Assembly: GCF_000418555.1 (NCBI RefSeq)
Contig: NZ_ATKM01000024.1
Location: forward strand, 62,001 to 126,000
DNA length: 64,000 nucleotides
From: Pseudomonas sp. P818
GTDB lineage: Bacteria > Pseudomonadota > Gammaproteobacteria > Pseudomonadales > Pseudomonadaceae
Reading direction: 5' to 3'
The notes under the pieces were generated by a model, which saw only the letters and a program-made list of their open reading frames with translations, was not told the DNA's origin and did not search any database. Below, piece by piece: positions 31,911-39,442 of the stretch (within the stretch, counting starts at the first letter, position 1; each line of letters opens with the position of its first letter). The position numbers and the translations under genes were made by a program.

Positions 31911-31961
31911 TCGCGGCTGAAGCCCCTCCCACGGAATCTGTGGGAGGGGCTTCAACCGCGA
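31911..31961. repeat. Long REP hairpin (22-bp stem)
   Basis: Left arm 31911-31932 (beginning TCGCGGCTGAAGCCCCTCCC) and right arm 31940-31961 (beginning GTGGGAGGGGCTTCA) pair over 22 bp with one mismatch and a 7-nt loop. It lies between convergent genes and is a probable bidirectional transcript end. Confidence 0.75.
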
Positions 31962-31982
31962 CGAACAGAAGAGGCAGCGCGT

Positions 31983-32507
31983 TCAGGCCAGCGCCTTCTT
32001 CTCGCGAATGCAGGTCGGCCCGGCGATTTCCACCACGGCATGCTCGACTTCCTTGCGCAGGCCGAGCAGGAAAGCCAGTTCTGCGACCACGAAAAGCGGG
32101 CCGACCACCAGCCCCATGATGTCGTCGACGAACGCCGGCTTGCGCCCTTCGTAGTAGTGGCCGATGAACTGAATGATCCAGCCGACCACGAACAGGCCGA
32201 TACCGGCTGTGAGCCACAGCGCGGTGGACGCGCTCGCCAGACCGGCACCAGCCCACAGGCACAGCACCAGCAAGGCGCTCATTACCAGGCCCAAGCGTGT
32301 ATCCAGACGCAGGTAGAACACGGCAGCGGCCAGGGCGGTGAGGGTGGCTGGCGCCAGCCAGAGGCCGGCAAGCTCGAAGCCTGGGCGCGACAGCAACACG
32401 GCGACAGCCAGCACGATCATCGGGATACCGATGAAATGGCTGGCAATGTTGCGTCGGTCGCGATGGTAGGCGGCATACTGCGCCAGGTGATCGACGAGGG
32501 TTTTCAT
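31983..32507 (-). CDS. DUF962/Mpo1-like membrane protein
   Basis: A 174-residue protein. The N-terminus MKTLVDHLAQYAAYHRDRRNIASHFIGIPMIVLAVAVLLSRPG and the later WIIQFIGHYYEGRKPAFVDDIMGLVVGPLFVVAELAFLLG contain the paired histidines (YHRDRRN.ASHFIG and GHYYEGRKPA) conserved in the Mpo1/YGL010w family. Yeast Mpo1 is an iron-dependent dioxygenase of fatty-acid alpha-oxidation in the ER. Four helices are predicted. The ATG at 32507 has GAGGA 8 nt before it. Divergent from the Crp/Fnr regulator across a perfect palindrome. Confidence 0.87.
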   Translation of the reverse strand: MKTLVDHLAQYAAYHRDRRNIASHFIGIPMIVLAVAVLLSRPGFELAGLWLAPATLTALAAAVFYLRLDTRLGLVMSALLVLCLWAGAGLASASTALWLTAGIGLFVVGWIIQFIGHYYEGRKPAFVDDIMGLVVGPLFVVAELAFLLGLRKEVEHAVVEIAGPTCIREKKALA

Positions 32508-32569
32508 TGTTATCGTCCTCATGTGTGAAACGGGCCCGAGCATGATCACCCTGCCGAGGTCCGACGCAC

Positions 32570-32585
32570 TGTCGGCTAGCCGACA
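32570..32585. promoter_or_regulatory. 16-bp perfect palindrome between DUF962 and Crp/Fnr genes
   Basis: TGTCGGCTAGCCGACA is identical on both strands. It is centred 38 bp before the regulator start and 70 bp before the divergent DUF962 start. It is unlike the TTGAT-N4-ATCAA or TGTGA-N6-TCACA sites of Fnr and Crp, which implies a distinct specificity if this regulator binds it. Confidence 0.62.
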
Positions 32586-32615
32586 ATGGCGCCGCGCAAC
32601 CTCACAGGAGCCGTA

Positions 32616-33299
32616 ATGCCCGCCCCACGTGACTACGTCAGCCAGCTGAGCCAGGGCCACTGGTTCGCCGCACTGCCCCAGGCGTTGAGTCAGAGCCTGC
32701 TGGACCTGGCCCAGGTGCAGCGTCTGGACGCCGGCCAGCGGCTGTTTCGTCGTGGCGACAAGCCCAGCGGGCTGTATGCGGTGGTGGAAGGTGCGGTGCG
32801 CGTCGGCGCCGTCAGCGAGAACGGCAAGGAGGCGCTGCTGACGCTGGTCGAGCCGCCCTACTGGTTCGGCGAGATTTCCCTGTTCGATGGCCTGCCGCGC
32901 ACCCACGATGCCTTCGCTGAAAGCGCCAGCACCCTCCTGCTGCTGCCCCAGCACGATCTGCTCGCGCTGCTCGAACGCCAGCCGCAGTACTGGCGCGACT
33001 TCGCCCTGCTGATGAGCCACAAGCTGCGCCTGGCCTTCATCGCTTTGGAAGACATGAGCCTGCTGCCCGCCGCACCGCGCCTGGCCCGACGCCTGCTGCT
33101 GATCGCCGAGAACTACGGCGAAAGCGAACCACGCCGGGTGCTGCACCTGGCTCAGGAACAGCTGGCGCTGATGCTCTCGCTTTCACGCCAGACCACCAAC
33201 CAGATCCTCAAGGACCTGCAGGCGCAAGGCGTGGTCCAGCTGACCTATGGCGAAATCGAGATTCTCGACTTCGAACGCCTGCGCCAGCTGGCCTCCTGA
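32616..33299 (+). CDS. Crp/Fnr-family transcriptional regulator without cysteines
   Basis: A 227-residue regulator. The cyclic-nucleotide-binding-like beta barrel (about residues 18-130) includes RLFRRGDKPSGLYAVVEGAVRVGAVSENGKEALLTLVEPPYWFGEISLFDGLPRTHDAFAES. The long dimer helix follows, then a Crp-type winged HTH: RVLHLAQEQLALMLSLSRQTTNQILKDLQAQGVVQLTYGEIEILD (about 172-216). It has no cysteine, so it is not an Fe-S FNR. The ATG at 32616 has AGGAG upstream; an earlier in-frame ATG at 32586 touches the palindrome and is less likely. It probably controls the divergent DUF962 gene. Confidence 0.88.
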   Translation: MPAPRDYVSQLSQGHWFAALPQALSQSLLDLAQVQRLDAGQRLFRRGDKPSGLYAVVEGAVRVGAVSENGKEALLTLVEPPYWFGEISLFDGLPRTHDAFAESASTLLLLPQHDLLALLERQPQYWRDFALLMSHKLRLAFIALEDMSLLPAAPRLARRLLLIAENYGESEPRRVLHLAQEQLALMLSLSRQTTNQILKDLQAQGVVQLTYGEIEILDFERLRQLAS

Positions 33300-33355
33300 A
33301 CTGCTGGCGCCCTGCCACTGTCCAAGGCCTGTATTTTTCCCCGGTAGTCCCCTGC

Positions 33356-35320
33356 ATGTCCGATAGCGCCCCTACCCCGTTGCCCGATGTACTCGCCGGC
33401 CCGCTGCTGCGGCGCATGGAGCCTGGCCGGCTGGTGCTCTGGCTGGTGGCCAGTCGGGCGCTGGATCTGCAGCTGTGGCTGCGGGCCGACGGCGAAGAGC
33501 CGCGCACGCAGAGCCTCGACGCGCATTGCCAACGCCTGGCGCTGGGCCGCCACGCCGTGCTGCACCTGATCGACCTGCCGCTTGAGCAGGCGCTGCCGCA
33601 GGATGCGCGCATCGCCTATGACCTGCAGATCGTCGAGGGCCAAGGCACTCGTGGCATGGCCGACTGGGCACCGCACCTGCTCTACGACGGCGCCGAGCAT
33701 GCCGACTTCATCCTGCGCTCCCGGGTCGATCAGCTGCTCCATGGCTCCTGCCGCAAGCCGCACCACGCCGCGTCTGACGGACTGCTCTGCGCCGACCGCC
33801 TGCTGGCCCAGCAGCACGATGCCACCCAACGCCCGGCGCTGCTGCTGATGAGTGGCGATCAGGTCTACGTCGACGACGTCGCCGGGCCGATGCTGTGCGC
33901 CATTCACCAGCTGATCGCCCGCCTCGGCCTGTTCGACGAGTTTCTCGAAGGCGCCGTGGTCGAGGACAGCCAGGCGCTGTATGGCCACCCTGTCGGCTAT
34001 TACCAACGCGCCGACCTGCTACCGGCGGTGAAGAGCAACCAGACCCTGCGCGACAAGTTCTTCGGCGGTGTGGAAAAGCCGGTGTTCACCAGCAGCAGCG
34101 CCGACAACCACCTGGTGACCTTCGCCGAGATGATCGCCATGTACCTGCTGGTGTGGTCGCCGCTGCCCTGGACGCTGATCAGCGAAGAGCAGCCGCCACT
34201 GGACGAGCAACAGCAGCAGCGTTATGCCGACGAGCGCCAGCGCATCGACGCCTTCCGCCAGAACCTCGACCAGGTGGCCCGCGTGTTCGCCCACCTGCCG
34301 ACGCTGATGATCTTCGACGACCATGACGTCACCGACGACTGGAATCTATCCGCGCGCTGGGAGCAGACCGCCTACGGCCACCCCTTCTCCAAGCGCATCA
34401 TCGGCAACGCCCTGCTCGCCTACCTGCTGTGCCAGGGTTGGGGCAACAACCCGGACGTGTTCGAGCAGCCGCTAAAGGTCTTTGCCGAACTGCTTGAGCA
34501 GCGTCAGGGCAACCACCTCCAGGCCGAGATGCAGGACGGACTGATCGACCAGTTGCTGCATTTCGAGCAATGGCACTACGTGCTGCCGACCACCCCGGCG
34601 CTGCTGGTGCTGGATACGCGCACGCGCCGCTGGCGCAGCGAAGGGCACCTGTCGAAACCCTCGGGGCTGATGGACTGGGAGGCGCTGTGTGACTTCCAGC
34701 AGGCGCTGCTCGACCACCCCAGCTGCATCATCGTTTCGCCGGCACCGATGTTCGGGGTGAAGCTGATCGAGGGCATCCAGAAGCTGTTCACCTACGCCGG
34801 CCACCCGCTGATGGTCGATGCGGAGAACTGGATGGCGCATCGCGGCGCGGCCAGCGTGATGATGAACATCTTCCGTCACTCACGCACACCGGGGGACTTC
34901 GTCATCCTCTCCGGCGACGTGCACTACTCCTTCGTCTACCGCGTGAGCATCCGTCACCGGCGCGCCAGCCCGACCATCTGGCAGATCACCAGCAGCGGCA
35001 TCAAGAACGAATTTCCGCACAAACTGCTGGACTGGTTCGACCGCCTCAACCGCTGGCTCTACGCGCCCTGGTCGCCGCTCAACTGGCTGACCAAACGCCG
35101 GCGCATGCGCGTCACCCCGCTGATCCCCGACCGCAGCCGCGCAGGCGAACGCCTGTGGAACGGCGCTGGCCTCGGTCAGGTGTTCTTTGATGAAAAAGGC
35201 CGGCCCAAACGCATCATGCAGCTCAACGCCGATGGCTCGAAGCCTGTGACCTTTATCGGCGAACGTGAAGAGCGGTCAGCCCCAGTCATCACGCCTCGCA
35301 GAAGCAAGACGGCTCGGTAG
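33356..35320 (+). CDS. PhoD-like metallophosphatase
   Basis: A 654-residue protein. Metal-binding motifs in order are MSGDQVYVDD (Asp168), MIFDDHDVTDDWN (Asp321-His323) and LSGDVHYSFVY (Asp521, His523). These are the GDQ, DDHD and GDxHY motifs of the PhoD/PhoD-like superfamily. No signal peptide or Tat motif is present, so it is predicted cytoplasmic, unlike secreted PhoD. An N-terminal beta domain (about 15-95) precedes the catalytic part. The substrate is unknown. It follows the Crp/Fnr gene by 56 bp on the same strand and may be co-transcribed. Confidence 0.85.
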   Translation: MSDSAPTPLPDVLAGPLLRRMEPGRLVLWLVASRALDLQLWLRADGEEPRTQSLDAHCQRLALGRHAVLHLIDLPLEQALPQDARIAYDLQIVEGQGTRGMADWAPHLLYDGAEHADFILRSRVDQLLHGSCRKPHHAASDGLLCADRLLAQQHDATQRPALLLMSGDQVYVDDVAGPMLCAIHQLIARLGLFDEFLEGAVVEDSQALYGHPVGYYQRADLLPAVKSNQTLRDKFFGGVEKPVFTSSSADNHLVTFAEMIAMYLLVWSPLPWTLISEEQPPLDEQQQQRYADERQRIDAFRQNLDQVARVFAHLPTLMIFDDHDVTDDWNLSARWEQTAYGHPFSKRIIGNALLAYLLCQGWGNNPDVFEQPLKVFAELLEQRQGNHLQAEMQDGLIDQLLHFEQWHYVLPTTPALLVLDTRTRRWRSEGHLSKPSGLMDWEALCDFQQALLDHPSCIIVSPAPMFGVKLIEGIQKLFTYAGHPLMVDAENWMAHRGAASVMMNIFRHSRTPGDFVILSGDVHYSFVYRVSIRHRRASPTIWQITSSGIKNEFPHKLLDWFDRLNRWLYAPWSPLNWLTKRRRMRVTPLIPDRSRAGERLWNGAGLGQVFFDEKGRPKRIMQLNADGSKPVTFIGEREERSAPVITPRRSKTAR

Positions 35321-35370
35321 CATGAGTCTTTGGCTTTACTCTTTGCTCAGGCGAGATTTGAGATCAATCC

Positions 35371-35793
35371 ATGCAGGATCATTACTACCCTTTCCATCTC
35401 TTTGGTGCAGTCTTCGCGTCTGCAACCGAGGCGCAGCAATACGTTTTCGAACAGTGGGAACCAGAGCCCCCCGAGGGCGCCACCGATGCCGAGTACGCAG
35501 CCTGGGAGGAGCGAAATCCGACCTGGCGGCTAGCTGAGGAGCTGGAGTTCTACATCGATTCGGATTTTGTGGAGCTTGCCGACAGCCTCGCGAACGTGAT
35601 TTCCCAGATTCGAAGCGCGGATGAAAGTGCGTGGCTCAGTACCAACGCAAAGGCATTCAGTCACTTCATCATCATTTCGGATAACCCGGATGCAATCTGG
35701 GCCGATCGACGCCCTGACGCCTCGCAAACAAGACCTGTAACCCGTCCCCCCGAAAGCACAGCAACCCTCACCTATCTCGGCCGATTCAACTGA
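35371..35793 (+). CDS. Hypothetical protein, possible Imm22-type immunity protein
   Basis: A 140-residue acidic protein: MQDHYYPFHLFGAVFASATEAQQYVFEQWEPEP, then an acidic stretch with EELEFYIDSDFVELADSLANVISQIRS. The layout (short beta strand, FASATEAQQYVF, and later YIDSDFVE) recalls Imm22-like immunity proteins of polymorphic toxin systems. This is a weak resemblance judged by eye. No toxin gene is adjacent. Less GC-biased than its neighbours, which would fit gene acquisition. It lies 50 bp after the PhoD-like gene. Confidence 0.55.
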   Translation: MQDHYYPFHLFGAVFASATEAQQYVFEQWEPEPPEGATDAEYAAWEERNPTWRLAEELEFYIDSDFVELADSLANVISQIRSADESAWLSTNAKAFSHFIIISDNPDAIWADRRPDASQTRPVTRPPESTATLTYLGRFN

Positions 35794-35818
35794 CCAGGGC
35801 GCGCCTTAGCAAGACCCT

Positions 35819-36124
35819 CTAACCCAGCACAGGCCGCATGAAACTGCGCTCGTAACTGATGACGCAGCGGGTTTCCTCAGCGTATTTGAAGGCCGCCAGG
35901 CATTCGGCATCGGCGAAGGAGTCCTGCCGATAGCGCTCGTAAGCAGCCAGGCTGGGGAAGCTGAACAACGCCAAAGCCACATTGTTGGCGCCCTCGGATG
36001 GCAGGAAATAGCCGTGGTGCGTGCCGCCGAACTTCGCGACCAGGGGAATCCACAACTTGGCGTAATGCTCGAAGGCTTCGAGCTTGTAAGGGTCGATGAT
36101 GTAGCGCAGGTAACAGGTGATCAT
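35819..36124 (-). CDS. NIPSNAP-family protein
   Basis: A 101-residue protein with the NIPSNAP ferredoxin-like fold: MITCYLRYIIDPYKLEAFEHYAKLWIPLVAKFGGTHHGYFLPSEGANNVALALFSFPSLAAYERYRQDSFADAECLAAFKYAEETRCVISYERSFMRPV. Family marks are YIIDPYKLEAFEHYAKLW and FPSLAAYERYR...D. The function is unknown. An AGG-rich site precedes the ATG (minus strand). It lies downstream of puuB on the same strand, 80 bp apart. Confidence 0.85.
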   Translation of the reverse strand: MITCYLRYIIDPYKLEAFEHYAKLWIPLVAKFGGTHHGYFLPSEGANNVALALFSFPSLAAYERYRQDSFADAECLAAFKYAEETRCVISYERSFMRPVLG

Positions 36125-36204
36125 TCAAACCTCCGGGCACTGGATCAGTGCCAGGATATGAACATAACCGGCAACCGAACCGCCATCGTCACCTGCAACA
36201 ACGC

Positions 36205-37518
36205 TCAACGCATCTTCTCCAGCATCTGGTAGTACCACATGCCGGCCGCCAGCATCGGGTTGCCGAGCTGGTCGCCGAGCGGCACCTTGATGTGCTTGCA
36301 GGCGGCGAAGGTGTCGTACTGCTCCAGATCGCCGGTGATGGCCTTGGCCATGATCTCACCCATGATGTGGGTGGTGGCGATGCCATGGCCGGAGTAGCCC
36401 TGGCAATACCAGACGTTGGACGACAGCTTGCCCAGCTGCGGGATGCGGTTCATCACGATGCCCATGGCGCAGCTCCACTGGAAGTCGATCTGCACGCCCT
36501 TGAGTTGCGGGAAGGTGCGCTCGATGCACGGCCGCAGTTCACCGGCGATATCGCGCGAATCACGCCCGGAGTAGTTGCAGCCGCCGCCAAATAGCAGGCG
36601 ACCGTCGGCGGTGAGGCGGTAGTAGTCGAGCACGAAGCGGCAGTCGTATACCGCCAGGTCCTGCGGGTTGATTTCTTTCGCCAGCTCGCCCAGCGGCGCG
36701 GTGGTGACGATGCCGCCCATGGCCGGAAAGATCAGACCCTTGAGCTTGCGCCGCTCCAGCTTGTGGTAGACGTCACCGGCCAGCAGCACTTGCTTGGCCT
36801 CGATGCGCCCGCCCGTGGTAACCACCGCCGGACGCTTGCCGTGGACGATCTCCAGCACCTCGGAATGCTCGAAGATCAGCGCGCCCAGGCTCTCGGCGGC
36901 CCTGGCCTCGCCGATGCACAGGTTGAGCGGGTGCAGGTGCATGTTGCGGGTGTTCCTGATCGCCCCGCAGTAAAGCTCGCTGCCCAGGTGCGCACGTACG
37001 CCGGCGGCGTCGAGCAGCGTCACCTCGTCACCCATGCCGCGGCGCAGCGCCTCCTCGAAGGAAGCCTTGAGCTCGTCCATATGGCTGGGCTTCATCGCCG
37101 CGTGCAGATGGCCGTGCTTGAGGTCGCAGTCGATGCCGTACTTCGCCACGCGGTTCTTGATGATCTCGTGACCACGCCAGCGCAGGTGCCAGATAAAGTC
37201 GTCCACCTCGTCGCCGAGGGTGTTGCGCATCTGCTTGCGCATGGCTTCGTCGCCGGACAGGCTGCCGGTGACCTGGCCGCCGTTGCGCCCGCTGGCGCCC
37301 CAGCCGACCTTGTTGGTTTCCACCACGGCCACTTTCAGGCCGCGCTCGGCCAGCTCCACCGCCGTGGCGATGCCGGTGAAACCACCGCCGATGATGGCTA
37401 CGTCAACGGTCACGCTGCCCTGCAGCGTCGGGTAGTCGGTCTCGAAATTGAGCGAGGCCGAGTAGTAGGACGGCGCGCGCTCTGCGGCGGGTTTGACGGG
37501 TTGTTTGATCATGTTCAT
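36205..37518 (-). CDS. puuB: FAD-dependent oxidoreductase, gamma-glutamylputrescine oxidase type (PuuB/PauB)
   Basis: A 437-residue DAO-family flavoenzyme. The FAD-binding GxGxxG is VDVAIIGGGFTGIATAVELAERG (about residues 38-60), followed by VGWGASGRNGGQVTGSLSGDE. The C-terminal FAD contact QGYSGHGIATTHIMGEIMA is typical of PuuB. In the Puu pathway the enzyme oxidises gamma-glutamylputrescine to an aldehyde and H2O2. Its gene follows puuA on the same strand with a perfect hairpin in the gap. The ATG at 37518 has AAGGAC upstream. A close paralogue acting on another gamma-glutamyl polyamine (the Pau enzymes of P. aeruginosa) cannot be excluded. Confidence 0.88.
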   Translation of the reverse strand: MNMIKQPVKPAAERAPSYYSASLNFETDYPTLQGSVTVDVAIIGGGFTGIATAVELAERGLKVAVVETNKVGWGASGRNGGQVTGSLSGDEAMRKQMRNTLGDEVDDFIWHLRWRGHEIIKNRVAKYGIDCDLKHGHLHAAMKPSHMDELKASFEEALRRGMGDEVTLLDAAGVRAHLGSELYCGAIRNTRNMHLHPLNLCIGEARAAESLGALIFEHSEVLEIVHGKRPAVVTTGGRIEAKQVLLAGDVYHKLERRKLKGLIFPAMGGIVTTAPLGELAKEINPQDLAVYDCRFVLDYYRLTADGRLLFGGGCNYSGRDSRDIAGELRPCIERTFPQLKGVQIDFQWSCAMGIVMNRIPQLGKLSSNVWYCQGYSGHGIATTHIMGEIMAKAITGDLEQYDTFAACKHIKVPLGDQLGNPMLAAGMWYYQMLEKMR

Positions 37519-37557
37519 TGCTTGTCCTTGGGGTGCGTTCGCACCGATGAATCTGGG

Positions 37558-37615
37558 ATCGCGGCTGAAGCCGCTCCTACGATGCCGGCTTGGTAGGAGC
37601 GGCTTCAGCCGCGAT
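37558..37615. repeat. Perfect 23-bp REP hairpin between puuA and puuB
   Basis: The left arm 37558-37580 (beginning ATCGCGGCTGAAGCCGCTCC) and right arm 37593-37615 (beginning GTAGGAGCGGCTTCAGCCGC) are exact inverted copies over 23 bp, with a 12-nt loop. It lies inside the presumed puuA-puuB operon. Confidence 0.85.
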
Positions 37616-37624
37616 GCTGTTCAG

Positions 37625-38992
37625 TCAGGCGTTGCTCAGGTACCAACGCCAATCCTGCTCGCCGACTTCGCCCATGAACTGGCGATACTCGGCGCGCTTG
37701 ACCGCGAGAAACACCTTGAGGAAATCGGCACCGAAGGCATCGCGCGCCCAACCGGACTGCTCCAGCGCCTGGATCGCGGCCGACCACTGGGTAGGCAGAT
37801 GTTCCGTGGCCTGGGCATAGCCGTTGCCCTCGATCGGCGCACCGGGATCGAGGTGTTCGCGGATGCCGCGGTATATCCCGGCGAGGATCGCCGCCGCGGC
37901 CAGATAGGGGTTGGCGTCGGCGCCGCAGATACGGTGCTCGACATGCCGGGTCGGTGCCGGGCCGCCCGGCACGCGCAGGCTGACGGTGCGGTTGTCCACA
38001 CCCCAGGTCGGCGCCAGCGGCGCGTAGCTGTTGGCCTGAAAGCGCCGGTAGGAGTTGGCGTTGGGGCAGAACAGCAGCAGCGAATCGAGCAGGCTGGCGA
38101 GCATGCCGCCGACCGCCTGGCGCAGCAGCGGCGTGCCGGCAGGATCCTCGCTGGCAAACAGGTTGTTGCCCTGCCCGTCGGCCAGGCTCACGTGCATATG
38201 CATGCCGGTGCCGGCGATCTCGGCGAACGGCTTGGCCATGAAACAGGCCTGCATACCGTGCGCATGGGCCACGCCCTTGACCAGGCGCTTGTAGCGCACC
38301 GCCTGGTCCATCGCCGCGAGCGCCGGGCCATGTTCCAGGGTGATCTCGACCTGGCCGGGGGCATACTCGGAGATCGCCGTACGCGCCGGAATGCCCTGCG
38401 CCTTGCAGGCCGCGTAGAGATCACGCAGGAAGGGCTCGATCTGTTCCAGCTCGCGCAGGCCGTAGACCTGGGTCTGCCGCGGGCGACCGCCGTCGGCGTC
38501 CAGCGCCGGCTGCGGGCGGCCCTGGGCATCGCGTTTCTGATCGAGCAGATAGAACTCCAGCTCGCAGGCCATCACCGGGTGGTAGCCGTCGGCCTCCAGC
38601 TGCTCGATCACCCGCACCAGCAACTGACGCGGATCGGCCGGCGTGGCCGGCAGGCCTTCGGTCGGGTGCATCGACACCTGTACGGCGGCGGTGGGGATTT
38701 GCCGCCAGGGCAGGCGCACCAGGCTGCCGGGCAGCGGATAGGCGCGGCAGTCGATATCGCCCACCTCCCAAACCAGGCCGGAATCCTCGACGTCCTCACC
38801 CTGGATGGACAGGCCGAGCATGGTGCTCGGCAAGGGCCGGCCGCTCTGGTACAGCGCCAGTAGCTCCTCGCGGTGCAGCAGCTTGCCGCGCGGCACGCCA
38901 TTGGCGTCGAGGATGAACAACTCGATCAATTCGATATCGGGGTGGCTGGCCAGGAAATCCTGGGCCTCCTGCACAGCAGCGAAAGTCGTCAT
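37625..38992 (-). CDS. puuA: Gamma-glutamylpolyamine synthetase (glutamine synthetase family, PuuA/PauA type)
   Basis: A 455-residue glutamine-synthetase-fold ligase. It has the N-terminal beta-grasp domain (IELIELFILDANGVPRGK, about residues 20-37) and the catalytic motifs YPLPGSLVRLPW, MACELEFYLL (Glu ligands), GTGMHMHVSLAD, NRTVSLRVP and RICGADANPYLAAAAILAG. It joins glutamate to putrescine or another polyamine with ATP, making the substrate for the PuuB-type oxidase encoded next. Cytoplasmic. First gene of the puuA-puuB pair. The start at 38992 gives the usual N-terminus. Confidence 0.9.
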   Translation of the reverse strand: MTTFAAVQEAQDFLASHPDIELIELFILDANGVPRGKLLHREELLALYQSGRPLPSTMLGLSIQGEDVEDSGLVWEVGDIDCRAYPLPGSLVRLPWRQIPTAAVQVSMHPTEGLPATPADPRQLLVRVIEQLEADGYHPVMACELEFYLLDQKRDAQGRPQPALDADGGRPRQTQVYGLRELEQIEPFLRDLYAACKAQGIPARTAISEYAPGQVEITLEHGPALAAMDQAVRYKRLVKGVAHAHGMQACFMAKPFAEIAGTGMHMHVSLADGQGNNLFASEDPAGTPLLRQAVGGMLASLLDSLLLFCPNANSYRRFQANSYAPLAPTWGVDNRTVSLRVPGGPAPTRHVEHRICGADANPYLAAAAILAGIYRGIREHLDPGAPIEGNGYAQATEHLPTQWSAAIQALEQSGWARDAFGADFLKVFLAVKRAEYRQFMGEVGEQDWRWYLSNA

Positions 38993-39442
38993 ATCGCACT
39001 CGCTTGCGCCAGTCGGGCGCTCGGTGTCCGCACGGCCCGTTCGATTCTCGAACAGGTTGCACAGGCAGACAAATGGGCATCAGCGGCTGCGGACATGGCG
39101 CAGCCATCGGAGTCAGCGGATGGGGACGATGTCCGGCGGACGCGCGTGGCGGCAATGCCACAGCGCCCAGAAGGCGAGGATGATGGTCAGCAGCGGGTTG
39201 AGCCGCTCGAGCAGGCGGCGCCGCGCCGGGGCGCGGTGGAGCGGAACAGGGACTTGGCAGGCCAGGGAGTTCATGGCTTGGCAGCGTCGCACAGGGTCTG
39301 ACGTGCGTTAAATCGGGATTTTCATACGCTTGGTTATGTGCCAGCTAAACAATCCCACGCTCATGTCCAGCCATGGCCCAAGCCAGGCCGCAGGGAGCGC
39401 CATGCACACCGCTATCCAGGCAGCTGCCAATGGCAGCGCATC
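38993..39442. other. 450-bp region upstream of puuA
   Basis: It holds the presumed puuA promoter region, one doubtful small open frame on the minus strand (39113-39274), and the 3' flank of the chemoreceptor gene. AT-richer sequence near 39308-39340 could be a promoter. I see no clear operator. Confidence 0.5.
39113..39274 (-). CDS. Doubtful 53-residue peptide with one possible membrane helix
   Basis: The frame reads MNSLACQVPVPLHRAPARRR, then LLERLNPLLTIILAFWALWHC and a charged tail ending DIVPIR. A basic N-terminal half, a helix-like TIILAFWALW and a polar tail make a plausible small membrane protein, but there is no good ribosome site. It lies 120 bp upstream of puuA on the same strand. 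It may be a leader peptide, a small protein or chance. Confidence 0.3.
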   Translation of the reverse strand: MNSLACQVPVPLHRAPARRRLLERLNPLLTIILAFWALWHCRHARPPDIVPIR

